Of a DNA stretch of 64,000 bases, positions 18,826 through 27,407 are shown in pieces. Source of the DNA: DASYAN01 sp963727755 (GTDB taxonomy: Bacteria; Chloroflexota; Ktedonobacteria; Ktedonobacterales; Ktedonobacteraceae); assembly GCA_963727755.1 (NCBI GenBank), contig CAVSHN010000009.1:1-64000 (forward strand), given 5' to 3'. Below the pieces are notes generated by a model that was not told where the DNA came from, did no database searches, and saw nothing but the letters and a program-made list of their open reading frames with translations. The position numbers and the translations under genes were made by a program. Numbering within the stretch: position 1 is the first letter of the stretch; every line of letters begins with the position of its first letter.

Positions 18826-19232
18826 AGGAATTTTTTCTAGCTGCCTTTCTGATGGGATAGTAGTTGTTTTGCTAGTCTAAGCATATCACGTCTATGCTCA
18901 GTAGGGAATGGGGCGTCCTCTGAGCAATTCTGGGACTCGGGCGTGGGTACTAGAGTAACATTTCCCTATGCCGTGATCAGCAGGGATTTTGCTTCTCTGA
19001 TGGTGAGCATTGGTCTGGTATTCTCTTGCTTGTAGATTGTCAATCACCTCATATAGTATTGCTCTTAGGCTTTGCAACCCCCGGCTAGCCTCAAGCGTAT
19101 GAATGGTATGATGAGATTGTGGCCCAGGCAATACGGTTGTGTTATTATCACCGCACTGCTGAACTCAAATTGCCTTGGATCGTCGTTGAGTTTGGAGTGG
19201 AGGGTGCTGGGTCTGGAAGGAGTCTTCTGTAT
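18826..19232. other. divergent promoter region
   Basis: About 400 bases without a supportable gene, between the YjbQ gene (leftward) and the M48 protease gene (rightward). A reading frame continues upstream of the protease start, but the ribosome site AAGGAG at 19217-19222 favours the ATG at 19233. Confidence 0.4.
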
Positions 19233-20270
19233 ATGTCCACTGCTCAGCCAAATGTGCGACGGCGTTTCCCGGGCATAGATCCGGTTGCTCTGCAACATCC
19301 CTATGATCGAGCTGCACTTGGTGCACTCCAGCGAGTGCCTGGGTTGGACATAGTGGTGCGCAAGTTTATCGAGCTATTTCCCGAGAAAGTTGCCTACATT
19401 CAAAATGTTGCCCAAACAGTTCGTATTTCTGCTACCCAATGCCCTCAGCTTTATGCCTCGCTGCAAGAAGCTTGTGCCATTCTAGATGTGCCTGAGCCAG
19501 AACTCTATGCAGCACAGCATCCAGTGCCCAATGCCTATACGAGTGGTTGTGAGCGTCCTTACATTGTCGTCACAACAGGCCTGCTGGATTTGATGACTGA
19601 GACCGAAGTCATGGGAGTGATTGCCCATGAACTTGGTCATATTAAGTCGGGTCATGTGCTTTACAAGACGATGGCTCGCTGCATCAGCTTGCTTCTTCAA
19701 ATTATAGGTGATATGACATTAGGTCTTGGACGTTTGATTGGTCGTTCTCTAGAGGCGGCTCTGTTAGAGTGGGATCGCAAGTCGGAGTTCACTGCGGATC
19801 GTGCCTGTTCACTAGTAGTCCAAGATTCAGAAGTAATGCTGTCTTTGATGATGAAGTTGGCAGGAGGGACGCTTTTCCAGCGTGATCAAATGAATGCACG
19901 GGAATTTCTCAAGCAAGCGGATTTATATCAAGAAGTTGATGCTAACATGCTTGACCGGATATATAAGGTGTTAATGGTCAGTGCAGTCAGCCATCCACTG
20001 ATCATCGTGCGGGCACGTGAAAGTGTTAATTGGTTTGAGAGCCAGCAGTATAAAGATATTCTGGCGGGTCGCTATCCACGTGTTCCTGCTGTTGGAAGTA
20101 ATGGAAATAGTAAAAATGGCAGTGGCAGGCAAGCAGAAACTGGACCAATCTCAAGTTCTCCAACAACATCGCCCTCCGCTTCTGAACCAAAGTTGGTCCG
20201 TTGTTCCCGTTGTGATCGCGAGCAGACCAATATGCGTTTCTGTAGCTTTTGCGGTGGTGCACTAGAATAG
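19233..20270 (+). CDS. M48-family zinc metalloprotease with C-terminal zinc ribbon
   Basis: This HtpX/Ste24-like peptidase has the catalytic site HELGH in VIAHELGHIKSGH and the third zinc ligand in SEFTADRA. The N-terminal region (PYDRAALGALQRVPGLD) is typical of a bacterial M48 subgroup. The segment around CISLLLQIIGDMTLGLGRLIG is hydrophobic and could be a membrane-associated helix pair. After an Asn/Ser/Thr-rich linker the protein ends with CSRC and CSFC, a small zinc ribbon. ATG at 19233 follows AAGGAG. It stands 117 bases before the LOG gene, with a terminator between, so it is not in an operon with it. Confidence 0.85.
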   Translation: MSTAQPNVRRRFPGIDPVALQHPYDRAALGALQRVPGLDIVVRKFIELFPEKVAYIQNVAQTVRISATQCPQLYASLQEACAILDVPEPELYAAQHPVPNAYTSGCERPYIVVTTGLLDLMTETEVMGVIAHELGHIKSGHVLYKTMARCISLLLQIIGDMTLGLGRLIGRSLEAALLEWDRKSEFTADRACSLVVQDSEVMLSLMMKLAGGTLFQRDQMNAREFLKQADLYQEVDANMLDRIYKVLMVSAVSHPLIIVRARESVNWFESQQYKDILAGRYPRVPAVGSNGNSKNGSGRQAETGPISSSPTTSPSASEPKLVRCSRCDREQTNMRFCSFCGGALE

Positions 20271-20294
20271 TTTTTAACGAGGGAATCTCGTTCG

Positions 20295-20327
20295 ACAAAG
20301 CCCTGTTTATGACAAACAGGGCTTTGT
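20295..20327 (+). terminator. terminator after the M48 protease gene
   Basis: ACAAAGCCCTGTTT and AAACAGGGCTTTGT form a perfect 14-bp stem around ATGAC. There is no long T tract, but the stem is strong and sits 25 bases after the stop. Confidence 0.7.
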
Positions 20328-20387
20328 AGGCTCTTCGTCTCTGTCGAATGTGCTTAGATTAGTTAGTTGCGAGGAGGTGTCATTGTT

Positions 20388-21272
20388 ATGAATCGCAACG
20401 GAAAATTCAATGGTAATAGTCGCCGAGGGGCAAAGTCACGTTATAAATCTCTACGTAATCAAGGGCGGGGTCATGTTGTTACCGAAGATGAGCGTCTCCT
20501 GGTTCGACCAGCGCAACCTCTCGTTAGTCCAAGTGAACCAGTGCCTCAAGAGCAGGTAGAACAAGAGCATCACGCTTTTGAACGTGCGCTCAATTTTGAT
20601 TTCACGATTACTGATCCCTGGCGTCTCATGCGCATTATGAGTGAATTTGTGAATGGTTTTGATGCTCTGGCTCATATCCCTCCATCTATTGCCATCTTCG
20701 GCTCTGCGCGAACGAAGCCGCATGATCCCGACTATACAGCTGCTATAACGACAGCACGCTTGTTAGCGAAGGCAGGTTTTGGCATCATTACTGGGGGTGG
20801 ACCGGGGATTATGGAAGCTGCCAATAAAGGTGCTCAAGAGGGAGGAAATCTTTCAATTGGTTGTAACATAGAGCTACCCTTTGAGCAAGCGTCAAATCCG
20901 TACCTAGACATCTCGCTTGATTTTCGTTACTTTTTTGTGCGCAAGACCCTGTTCATCAAATACTCCAACGCCTTCATCATTTTTCCTGGCGGTTTTGGTA
21001 CAATGGATGAACTTTTTGAGGCCTTGACGCTCATCCAGACGAAAAAGGTCAGCAATTTTCCCATCATCCTCTATGGCTCTGAGTATTGGAGTGGATTAAT
21101 CGGTTGGCTGCGTGATACCATGCTCAAACTTGAGAACATTTCTCCGCTGGATTTCGAGCTACTGCGCATGTCTGATAATCCTGAGGAGATATGCCAGTGG
21201 GTCTGTGATGCCTATCAACGCAGTGGATACCTGGAAAAGGTCAATCACAAGCGCGAGACATCTATTCGCTAA
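20388..21272 (+). CDS. LOG family (TIGR00730) protein
   Basis: These lysine-decarboxylase-like Rossmann proteins include cytokinin riboside 5'-monophosphate phosphoribohydrolases, which cleave ribose 5-phosphate from nucleotides. The signatures are GGGPGIMEAANKGA and PGGFGTMDELFE, with the catalytic Arg/Glu in these motifs. A basic, low-complexity N-terminus of about 60 residues (NGNSRRGAKSRYKS) precedes the domain. ATG at 20388 follows GAGGAGG. The last 30 codons and an internal piece recur as relics at 23846-24000 and 24690-24906, so the gene was part of a tandemly duplicated block with the secreted protein downstream. Confidence 0.88.
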   Translation: MNRNGKFNGNSRRGAKSRYKSLRNQGRGHVVTEDERLLVRPAQPLVSPSEPVPQEQVEQEHHAFERALNFDFTITDPWRLMRIMSEFVNGFDALAHIPPSIAIFGSARTKPHDPDYTAAITTARLLAKAGFGIITGGGPGIMEAANKGAQEGGNLSIGCNIELPFEQASNPYLDISLDFRYFFVRKTLFIKYSNAFIIFPGGFGTMDELFEALTLIQTKKVSNFPIILYGSEYWSGLIGWLRDTMLKLENISPLDFELLRMSDNPEEICQWVCDAYQRSGYLEKVNHKRETSIR

Positions 21273-21392
21273 TCCAGTCTTCAAGTCCAGCCCTGGCCTG
21301 TAATGATAGCTTGCAAGAGGAGTAGGCAAGTGGTTGGGACCATATCGCCCACATGAGCGATATGGTCGAGGTGGCAAGTGGATGCAACAATT

Positions 21393-21720
21393 AAGATAGC
21401 TGCACAAACTTTGAAGAAGGTTCAGAAGGTGTAAAATTGTCCCTCCTTCCCCCTGGACGAGCAAGAGAACAGCAGCTATCATTATCTCAGGGACATTTCT
21501 GAAATCGAAGGTCTCCATATAACGTAGAGCAACTCTATCTAGGGTGAGATTTGTATTGTCCAGTGGATGTGCTCAAACAACGGACGAATTTGAGCACAAA
21601 TGAGAGTGTCTCCACCACTTACTGTAGCTGCACCGCACTCCGCTGAGTTGTGGTGGAGTCTAGACACAATCTGACCGCTTAATGCGGCAGTAGCAAGGTA
21701 TCAAGAAGGAAGGAACCAAG
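21393..21720 (+). repeat. duplicated leader of the secreted-protein family, copy 1
   Basis: This region, from AAGATAGCTGCACAAACTTT to the start at 21721, is repeated at 22651-23120, the second copy having an extra block of about 100 bases (near 22806-22905). Shared parts include a block with TTTCTGAAATCGAAGGT, GTGCTCAAACAACG, a stem GTCTCCACCAC / GTGGTGGAGTC, ACCGCTTAATGCGG and the ribosome site AAGGAAGGAACC. The promoter of each gene must lie in the shared part. Includes a copy of the 28-bp motif on the minus strand at 21431-21457. The stretch 21273-21392 before it shows no gene. Confidence 0.8.
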
Positions 21721-22638
21721 ATGAAGCGCTTTATTCTGTCGATTATGTCCTTAACTGCAGTACTGACTCTAGGTACAATGCCAAGCTATCTAGCATATGC
21801 TGCATCCAAATCTATCATCGGTACGTCTGCCTCTACGTCTACTTCTAGTAGATCCGTAATCCCCACACCCGTAATCTCCACACCTGTAATCCCCACAGTT
21901 ATAAATAATGTAAAGGTTGACGGAACGGTAACTATCTTTCCTGATGATAAGGGAGGTCCACTAATGAATGCTATTCACCATTCGCAAGATAAATCTGGCT
22001 CAATAAGTTCTTCAGGCTTATCAGGTTTGTCAGGTTTGTCAGGTTTGTTAGGTTCGTCAGGTTTGTTTGGATCACAATATTCACTATTTTCAATAGAGAG
22101 ACCTCTCCACACAACAGCCAAACTTGTAAAAGATCCTACCAAAGGCATTTATAATGTAACGTTGACCGAGTTGTCTATCCCATGGTTCGCCGGTACTGCC
22201 TTTACGATCCAAGATGGTAAGGTAGGTAGTGGCATTTTCCAACCATCGACGAATGCTGTGAGTATGAGTATCCCCGTTCAAAACAAGATCTCCAAAGACC
22301 TTAAAACCAAGGTCTCCCAAGACCTTGAAAAACAAATCCCCAGTTTCCTTCGAAAAGGTGTTTCCCAAGTTGCCTCCAAGATACCCTCAATAATGACGTT
22401 CCAACTCAGTTTAAGTACTAGTGGTTCAATTAAGACATTGACTGGGCGCACCATCCATGGAAGTCCTATAGATTTAGAGGGAAGAATTGTCCTGGCTGGG
22501 TCAGCAGTGCCTTCTTCGTCTTATGGGTCTCCCGACATGGGCCATCAACCTAAGATCGTGGTGCAGGCCACCGTATCACCCTGGCCTTTCACTATTTCAC
22601 CTGCTCCTACCCAAAAACCCACTAAGCATCTTTCGTAG
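21721..22638 (+). CDS. secreted protein, member 1 of a three-gene family
   Basis: This is a 305-residue protein with a clear signal peptide (KRFILSIMSLTAVLTLGTMPSYLAYAAS). A Ser/Thr/Val-rich region and short LSGLSG repeats are followed by the conserved family body: TAKLVKDPTKGIYNVTLTEL, FTIQDGKVGSGI, QPSTNAVSMSIP, FQLSLSTSGSIKTLTG, GSPID, and an SPWPF end. It differs from the two paralogues by 60-80 extra residues in the middle (lysine-rich, KISKDLKTKVSQDLEK) and by the Ser-rich insert. Probably an exported beta-rich protein; no enzyme motif is seen. Its leader is duplicated before the next gene. Confidence 0.7.
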   Translation: MKRFILSIMSLTAVLTLGTMPSYLAYAASKSIIGTSASTSTSSRSVIPTPVISTPVIPTVINNVKVDGTVTIFPDDKGGPLMNAIHHSQDKSGSISSSGLSGLSGLSGLLGSSGLFGSQYSLFSIERPLHTTAKLVKDPTKGIYNVTLTELSIPWFAGTAFTIQDGKVGSGIFQPSTNAVSMSIPVQNKISKDLKTKVSQDLEKQIPSFLRKGVSQVASKIPSIMTFQLSLSTSGSIKTLTGRTIHGSPIDLEGRIVLAGSAVPSSSYGSPDMGHQPKIVVQATVSPWPFTISPAPTQKPTKHLS

Positions 22639-22650
22639 CCCGGGATCAAT

Positions 22651-23120
22651 AAGGTAGCTGCACAAACTTTGAGGAAGGTTCAGAAGGTGTAAAATTGTCC
22701 CTCCTTCACCCTGGATGATCAAGAAAAAGACTGCTATCCTTGTCTCAGGGATCTTTCTGAAATCGAAGGTTTCCCTATAACGTGTAGAGTCACTCTATCT
22801 AGAGAGTCAGTCAAGTAAAGCCCAGAATGTTCTCTTTAGGTACTCATTGAGCTTGAAATTACCAGAGCTTATCAGTCCATTTTCGATTACTTGACCGACG
22901 TTCTAGGGTGAGAGCTGTATTATCCAGTGGATGTGCTCAAACAACGAACGAATTTGAGCACGAATGAGAGCGTCTCCACCACTTACTGTAGCTGTACCAC
23001 ACGTCTGTCTAGGTATGCTGAGTTGCGGTGGAGTCTAGACACAAGTCCCTGGCAAAAGCCTGCGGATAATTTGACCGCTTAATGCGGTAGTACCAAGGTA
23101 TCAGGAAGGAAGGAACCAAT
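22651..23120 (+). repeat. duplicated leader of the secreted-protein family, copy 2
   Basis: Copy of 21393-21720 with an insertion of about 100 bases. No gene is seen. Contains the 28-bp motif on the minus strand at 22688-22715 and the same ribosome site before 23121. Confidence 0.8.
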
Positions 23121-23819
23121 ATGAAGCGTTTTATTCTGGCGGTTGTATTTCTAGTTGCAATAATGACTCTAGGTACAATGCCAAGCCATCTTCTTGCAGC
23201 ATATGCTGCAAATAGACCTCATTCTGGTAAAAACGTATCCACCCTAAGTGTAAAGGTGAAAATTAACGGATCGGTAACTATCTGGTCAAATGTCTCCAGA
23301 CTCATAACAGGTTTCAATAGTCCACAGAAGGATCCTCTCAAAGACGTATCAGCCACGTGTGTACAAGATCTTAGCAAAGGTATCTGGACTATAACGGTAC
23401 CCAAATTGTCTATCGCATGGAACTCCCAGAGAAACCTTGTGCTCCAAGACGGTAAGGTAGCTAGTGGCATTTACCGATCATCGACGAATGTAGTGAGTCT
23501 GACTGTCCCCTTTAAAAACGTTCCAGTAGTCAATACCATCCAATTCAATTTAAGTACCGATGGTTCATATAAGACAACGGATGGGACAACTATCAGTGGA
23601 AGTCGTATAGATAAAAAAGGACATTTTGTCATGGTCGGGCAACAATTGAATATTGGGGTTCTCAAGAATCAAGCTCAGGTCCGCATGGAGGCTACCGTAT
23701 CACCCTGGCCTTTTGCTTCCACTAAACCTGCTATTGCCACTAAACCTGCTATTGCCACTAAACCTGCTATTGCCACTAAACCTGCTATTGCCACTAAACC
23801 TGCTAAAAAAACAAGCTGA
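23121..23819 (+). CDS. secreted protein, member 2 of a three-gene family
   Basis: A 232-residue paralogue of the proteins at 21721 and 24019. Signal peptide KRFILAVVFLVAIMTLGTMPSHLLAAYA. The body keeps VTIWSN, SKGIWTITVPKLSIAWN, LVLQDGKVASGIYRSSTNVVSL, IQFNLSTDGSYKTTDG and SPWPF. The C-terminus ends in five TKPAIA units and KKTS, coded by an 18-bp tandem repeat (about 23720-23805), which the paralogues lack. Ribosome site AAGGAAGGAACC. Likely exported; function unknown. Confidence 0.7.
   Translation: MKRFILAVVFLVAIMTLGTMPSHLLAAYAANRPHSGKNVSTLSVKVKINGSVTIWSNVSRLITGFNSPQKDPLKDVSATCVQDLSKGIWTITVPKLSIAWNSQRNLVLQDGKVASGIYRSSTNVVSLTVPFKNVPVVNTIQFNLSTDGSYKTTDGTTISGSRIDKKGHFVMVGQQLNIGVLKNQAQVRMEATVSPWPFASTKPAIATKPAIATKPAIATKPAIATKPAKKTS
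23720..23805 (+). repeat. 18-bp tandem repeat coding TKPAIA
   Basis: ACTAAACCTGCTATTGCC is repeated about five times with no visible differences, so this is a young expansion. Confidence 0.9.
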
Positions 23820-23868
23820 GTGTATCCATCTGGTTTCGGCAATAGAGAGGGGAAATCTTTCAATTGGT

Positions 23869-23957
23869 TGTAATACTAACCAGCCTTCAAATGTGATGCA
23901 TTGTATGTTCGTTGGAAGCTAAAGACGTTGCATAATGGAACGCAGGTTAGTATTACA
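23869..23957. mobile_element. 89-bp inverted-repeat element (MITE-like), copy 1
   Basis: TGTAATACTAACC at 23869-23881 and GGTTAGTATTACA at 23945-23957 are perfect 13-bp inverted repeats. It interrupts a relic of the LOG gene: the left flank matches LOG at about 20840 (GGAAATCTTTCAATTGGTTG), the right flank continues GAGCTACCCT. A second copy lies at 24716-24803. No coding capacity. Confidence 0.6.
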
Positions 23958-24018
23958 TTGAGCTACCCTAGGAGATATGCCGGTGGGTCTGTGATGCCTA
24001 TTGGCGCAAGGAACCAAT

Positions 24019-24666
24019 ATGAAGCGATTTATTCTGTCGATTATATCCATAGCTGCAGTAATAACTCTAGGTATAATGCAAGGCTGTCTCATTACAGCAT
24101 ATGCTGTATCCATACCTAATTCTAGCAGCACCGTTTCTAAATCCGTAGTCCCCAAAGTTGTAATTGTAAAGATTAATGGAACGGCAACTATCTGGTCAGA
24201 TGCCATAGGTTTCAGCAGTCCAAAGAAGAAGCCTCTCCACACATCAGCTAAATTGGCACAAGATCCTACCAGAGGTATTTGGAATATAACGATGACCAAT
24301 TGGTCTTTCTCATGGAACACCCGTACTACCCTTACGCTCCAAGACGGTAAAGTAGCTAGTGGCATTTACCAACCATCGACGAATGCAGCGAGTCTGACTA
24401 TCCCCCTTCAACACGTTCCACTGGTCGATACTATCCAATTCAATTTAAGTACCGAAGGTTCAATTACGACAACGACAGGGCAAATCATTCGTGGAAGTCG
24501 TGTAGATCGAAAGGGAAGAGTTACTCTGATCGGGTCAGTATCGCATATTGGGTTGTTCGATAATCAAGCTCAGGTTAGCATGCAGGGCACCCTATCACCC
24601 TGGCCCCTTCCTAACATTATACCTGTTCGTAGCACTACCCGTACTAAAAACCCCACTCTGAGCTGA
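24019..24666 (+). CDS. secreted protein, member 3 of a three-gene family
   Basis: A paralogue of 215 residues. I take ATG 24019 (MKRFILS), after AAGGAACC, over an upstream ATG in frame at 24001 because the paralogues start at MKRF. Signal peptide FILSIISIAAVITLGIMQGCLITAYAVS. The conserved body has GTATIWSD, HTSAKLAQDPTRGIWNITM, LTLQDGKVASGIYQPSTNAASL, IQFNLSTEGSITTTTG and SPWPLP. It is the shortest member, without tail repeats. Directly upstream is the tail of the LOG relic rather than the long duplicated leader, so its promoter differs from that of the other two genes. Confidence 0.7.
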   Translation: MKRFILSIISIAAVITLGIMQGCLITAYAVSIPNSSSTVSKSVVPKVVIVKINGTATIWSDAIGFSSPKKKPLHTSAKLAQDPTRGIWNITMTNWSFSWNTRTTLTLQDGKVASGIYQPSTNAASLTIPLQHVPLVDTIQFNLSTEGSITTTTGQIIRGSRVDRKGRVTLIGSVSHIGLFDNQAQVSMQGTLSPWPLPNIIPVRSTTRTKNPTLS

Positions 24667-24715
24667 GTGTACCCATCTGGCCTCGGCAATAGAGAGGGGA
24701 AATCTTTCAATTGGT

Positions 24716-24803
24716 TGTAATACTAACCTGCCTTCAAATGTGATGCATTGTGTGTTCGTTGGAAGCTAAAGACGTTGCATAATGGAACGCAGGTTAGATT
24801 ACA
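24716..24803. mobile_element. inverted-repeat element (MITE-like), copy 2
   Basis: TGTAATACTAACC at 24716-24728 and GGTTAGATTACA at 24792-24803 bound a sequence almost identical to that at 23869-23957. One base is lost in the right repeat. It lies in the same position of the duplicated LOG relic. Confidence 0.6.
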
Positions 24804-24810
24804 TTGAGCT

Positions 24811-24906
24811 ACCCTAGGATGATATGCCAGTGGGTCTGTGATGCCTATCGGCGCGATGAGTATCTGGAAAAGGTCAATCACAAGCGCGAGACATCTATTC
24901 GCTAAT
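24811..24906 (+). pseudogene. duplicated 3' end of the LOG gene (fragment)
   Basis: GATATGCCAGTGGGTCTGTG through GGTCAATCACAAGCGCGAG to the TAA repeats the last 30 codons of the LOG gene (21180-21272) almost exactly. Nothing of the catalytic domain remains. It marks the right end of the tandemly duplicated LOG/secreted-protein block. Confidence 0.85.
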
Positions 24907-24943
24907 CACATTTCGAGAAAGATTTTGCTCTCCCAGCATGGTC

Positions 24944-26953
24944 TTATATTTGTGGTACTTGTCGCTTCAGTATAGTTGTACTGAGAGGTGCAAGTGTAAG
25001 CAAGATCGAGTGCGGGCATGATTGCCAGTAGATGGGACCGCTTGGCATTGGCTGGCTGTTGAGCAATCCGCTGCCACCATAGCGAGTATCATCGCTATTA
25101 AGTACTTCATAGTATTCGCCAGCCTCTGGTACTCCGACACGATACCCATGGCGTGGGACAGGGGTAAAATTACAAACGAAGACTAATGTATCCTCACCAA
25201 AGTGGCTACGCCGCATAAATGAGATTACACTATTATCCGAGTCATGGCAGTCGATCCAGGAAAAGCCTCCGGGATCGCAATCGAGAGCGCTGAGGGCTGG
25301 TTCGCTCTGATAAAGCTTGTTGAGTTCGCGCATGAAGTCGTATAGCTGGCTATGGAGTGGATCGCTTGGAGTTTCTAATAGGTGCCAATCGAGGCTTTCT
25401 CTATAGTTCCATTCACTCCACTGTCCAAACTCGCCGCCCATAAACAGCAACTTCTTGCCAGGATGCCCCCACATGTAGCCATAGAAGGCTCGTAGGTTAG
25501 CAAACCGTTGCCAGAGATCGCCCGGCATCTTATTGGCCATAGACCCTTTGATATGAACCACCTCATCATGTGAAAGGGGCAGGATGAAGTTCTCAGAGTA
25601 GGCGTACATCAGCGAGAAGGTGATGTTATTATGGTGATAGCGCCGATGGATAGGGTCCATGTGCATATATTCCAGCATATCATGCATCCAGCCCATATTC
25701 CATTTAAAGCTGAAACCTAGGCCTCCGACATAGGTCGGTCGAGATACCAACGGCCATTCACTCGACTCTTCGGCAATGGTGATCGTTCCCGGAACTTGTC
25801 CATAGACGGCTTCGTTAAGCTGGCGTAGAAAGTCGATTGCTTCCAGGTGTTCGCTCCCGCCGTGCTGATTGGTGATGGTCTCGCCCGACTCGCGCATATA
25901 GTCAAGGTAAAGCATAGAGGCGACCGCGTCGACCCGCAGGCCATCGATATGATATTCACGGAGCCAGAACAGAGCACTCGCAATCAAGAAGTTGCGTACC
26001 TCACTGCGTCCATAATCAAAGACGTATGTTCCCCATTGTTTATGCTCTCCTTTGCGGGGATCAGAGTACTCGTAGAGGTGGGTGCCATCGAAATAGCTGA
26101 GCGCGGGACCATCTTTGGGGAAGTGTGATGGTACCCAGTCAAGGATGATGCCAATGCCCTCTTGATGCAGGTAATCAACAAAATATTGAAAATCTTCTGG
26201 TGGGCCAAAACGGCTCGTGGGAGCATAGTAGCCTGTGACCTGATAGCCCCAGGAGCCATCAAAGGGATATTCCGTAATCGGCATGAGTTCGATATGTGTA
26301 AAGCCTAAATCTTTCACATAAGATGCCAGTGCAGGTGCCAATTCTCGGTATGTCATGAAGCGATCTTCTTCTATCGCACCATCTTGATGTCGTTCTGGTA
26401 TATGCCGCCAAGAACCAAGGTGGACCTCATAGATAGAGATTGGTGTGTTGAATTGCTGCTTCTGTTCGCGTTGTTGTATCCAGGCGTCGTCATGCCAGAT
26501 ATATTGATGGATATCGGCGACAATGCTGGCTGTATTGGGGCGTAGTTCGGCAGCAAAGCCGTATGGATCGATTTTATCCACCGTATAGTGGTTGAAGCGT
26601 GAATAAATAGCATATTTATAAAGGGCACCAACTTGCAGATTGGGGATAAAACATTCCCAAACTCCCAGATCATGGTGACGCAAATGCATCAGATTCTCAG
26701 AACGATTCCAGTTATTGAAATTGCCAATCACCGAGACCATGCGAGCATTGGGTGCCCAGACGGCAAAGTTTATGCCAGTTATCCCGTTCACAGTGCGCAG
26801 ATGGGCTCCCAATTTCTCATAGAGGTGGTAATGTTTTCCCTGCCCAAATAGGTGCAGATCAAAGTCCGTAAAGATCGATGGTATTTCAGTTTCCGTTAGC
26901 GAAGTATGCTCAGCCTGATTATCGGAATGTTGTGGAATATGAGATGTTGTCAT
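24944..26953 (-). CDS. glgB: 1,4-alpha-glucan branching enzyme
   Basis: GlgB makes alpha-1,6 branches in glycogen. The 669-residue protein starts at ATG 26953. The N-terminal CBM48 domain (YEKLGAHLR, NFAVWAPNARMVSVIGNFNNW) is followed by the GH13 barrel with the catalytic residues in GLRVDAVASM (nucleophile Asp), TIAEESSEWP (acid/base Glu) and LSHDEVVH (third Asp), and by a C-terminal beta domain. All conserved regions are present and the length is normal. It stands alone here, without glgA/glgC. The gene is complete in one frame. Confidence 0.95.
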   Translation of the reverse strand: MTTSHIPQHSDNQAEHTSLTETEIPSIFTDFDLHLFGQGKHYHLYEKLGAHLRTVNGITGINFAVWAPNARMVSVIGNFNNWNRSENLMHLRHHDLGVWECFIPNLQVGALYKYAIYSRFNHYTVDKIDPYGFAAELRPNTASIVADIHQYIWHDDAWIQQREQKQQFNTPISIYEVHLGSWRHIPERHQDGAIEEDRFMTYRELAPALASYVKDLGFTHIELMPITEYPFDGSWGYQVTGYYAPTSRFGPPEDFQYFVDYLHQEGIGIILDWVPSHFPKDGPALSYFDGTHLYEYSDPRKGEHKQWGTYVFDYGRSEVRNFLIASALFWLREYHIDGLRVDAVASMLYLDYMRESGETITNQHGGSEHLEAIDFLRQLNEAVYGQVPGTITIAEESSEWPLVSRPTYVGGLGFSFKWNMGWMHDMLEYMHMDPIHRRYHHNNITFSLMYAYSENFILPLSHDEVVHIKGSMANKMPGDLWQRFANLRAFYGYMWGHPGKKLLFMGGEFGQWSEWNYRESLDWHLLETPSDPLHSQLYDFMRELNKLYQSEPALSALDCDPGGFSWIDCHDSDNSVISFMRRSHFGEDTLVFVCNFTPVPRHGYRVGVPEAGEYYEVLNSDDTRYGGSGLLNSQPMPSGPIYWQSCPHSILLTLAPLSTTILKRQVPQI

Positions 26954-27008
26954 GTCTGTGTGTATCCTTCTACCTGCATTATGATGATTTCTTAAACCTA
27001 AGCATAAC

Positions 27009-27043
27009 GTGTTGACGAGGTTTCGTCAACACAAGGATTTTTT
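27009..27043 (+). terminator. hairpin with T run
   Basis: GTGTTGACGA and TCGTCAACAC are a perfect 10-bp stem (27009-27018 / 27023-27032), then AAGGATTTTTT. It lies between the glgB start and the omega-RNA fragment, and would stop rightward transcription. Confidence 0.55.
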
Positions 27044-27049
27044 AATTCT

Positions 27050-27191
27050 TTAACTCTTTAACCCAAGTGATGTTTGCCTCGACAATGTTATCGACCTGGT
27101 ATGCGTCTCGATGAGCACTGGCTTAACCCTTGTACACCTGTTTAACCCACCAGTTCTAGAGTAGCACGCTGGCAACGCACGCAAAGCCTAA
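27050..27191 (-). ncRNA. IscB-type omega-RNA fragment (relic)
   Basis: Read on the minus strand this stretch carries, in order, GCGTGC, GTGGGTTAAACAGGTGTACA, GGGTTAAGCCAGTGCTC, GGTCGATAACATTGTCGAGG, CATCACTTGGGTTAAAG, the 3' two thirds of the omega RNA at 34050-34320. The 5' hairpin and guide part (GTCAGGAAC and the following) are missing, and no iscB follows. It replaces the 5' part of the DksA-like gene next to it, so it is the scar of an element or of recombination with one. It is probably not functional because the guide end is lost. Confidence 0.7.
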
Positions 27192-27356
27192 CTCGCTGAG
27201 GTAGAGCAAGCTCTCAAGCGTATTGGTGAAGGTACCTATGGGCGCTGTATCGTTGGAGGAGAACTTATTCCTGAGAAGCGTCTAGAGGCTATTTCCTGGA
27301 CATCTCGTTGTGTGCAGCATGAAGAGCAGATGGAAGAGAGGAAACTGGGTGGATAG
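27192..27356 (+). pseudogene. 3' remnant of a DksA/TraR-type zinc-finger gene
   Basis: The frame 27192-27356 reads LAEVEQALKRIGEGTYGRC and, after IVGGEL, IPEKRLEAISWTSRCVQ and HEEQMEERKLGG. This is the C-terminal half of DksA/TraR-type regulators (normal pattern ALxRIxxGTYGxCxxCG, IPxxRLEAxPxAxxCxxC). Two of the four cysteines are replaced (GRCIVGG, RCVQH). The 5' half and start are missing; a TAA in frame precedes it and an omega-RNA relic adjoins it. A DksA-like gene before lspA is common in this lineage, which supports loss by insertion or deletion here. Confidence 0.7.
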
Positions 27357-27407
27357 ACAAGCTCTGGAAAAAGCTGTATCATGTAAAGAGTGCTAAGGAG
27401 CTAATTT

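Noticed and set aside
23869..23957. An integron attC site, because of TACTAAC and GTTAGTA ends.
   Set aside because: The core does not fit RYYYAAC/GTTRRRY, and no integrase or cassette structure is present.
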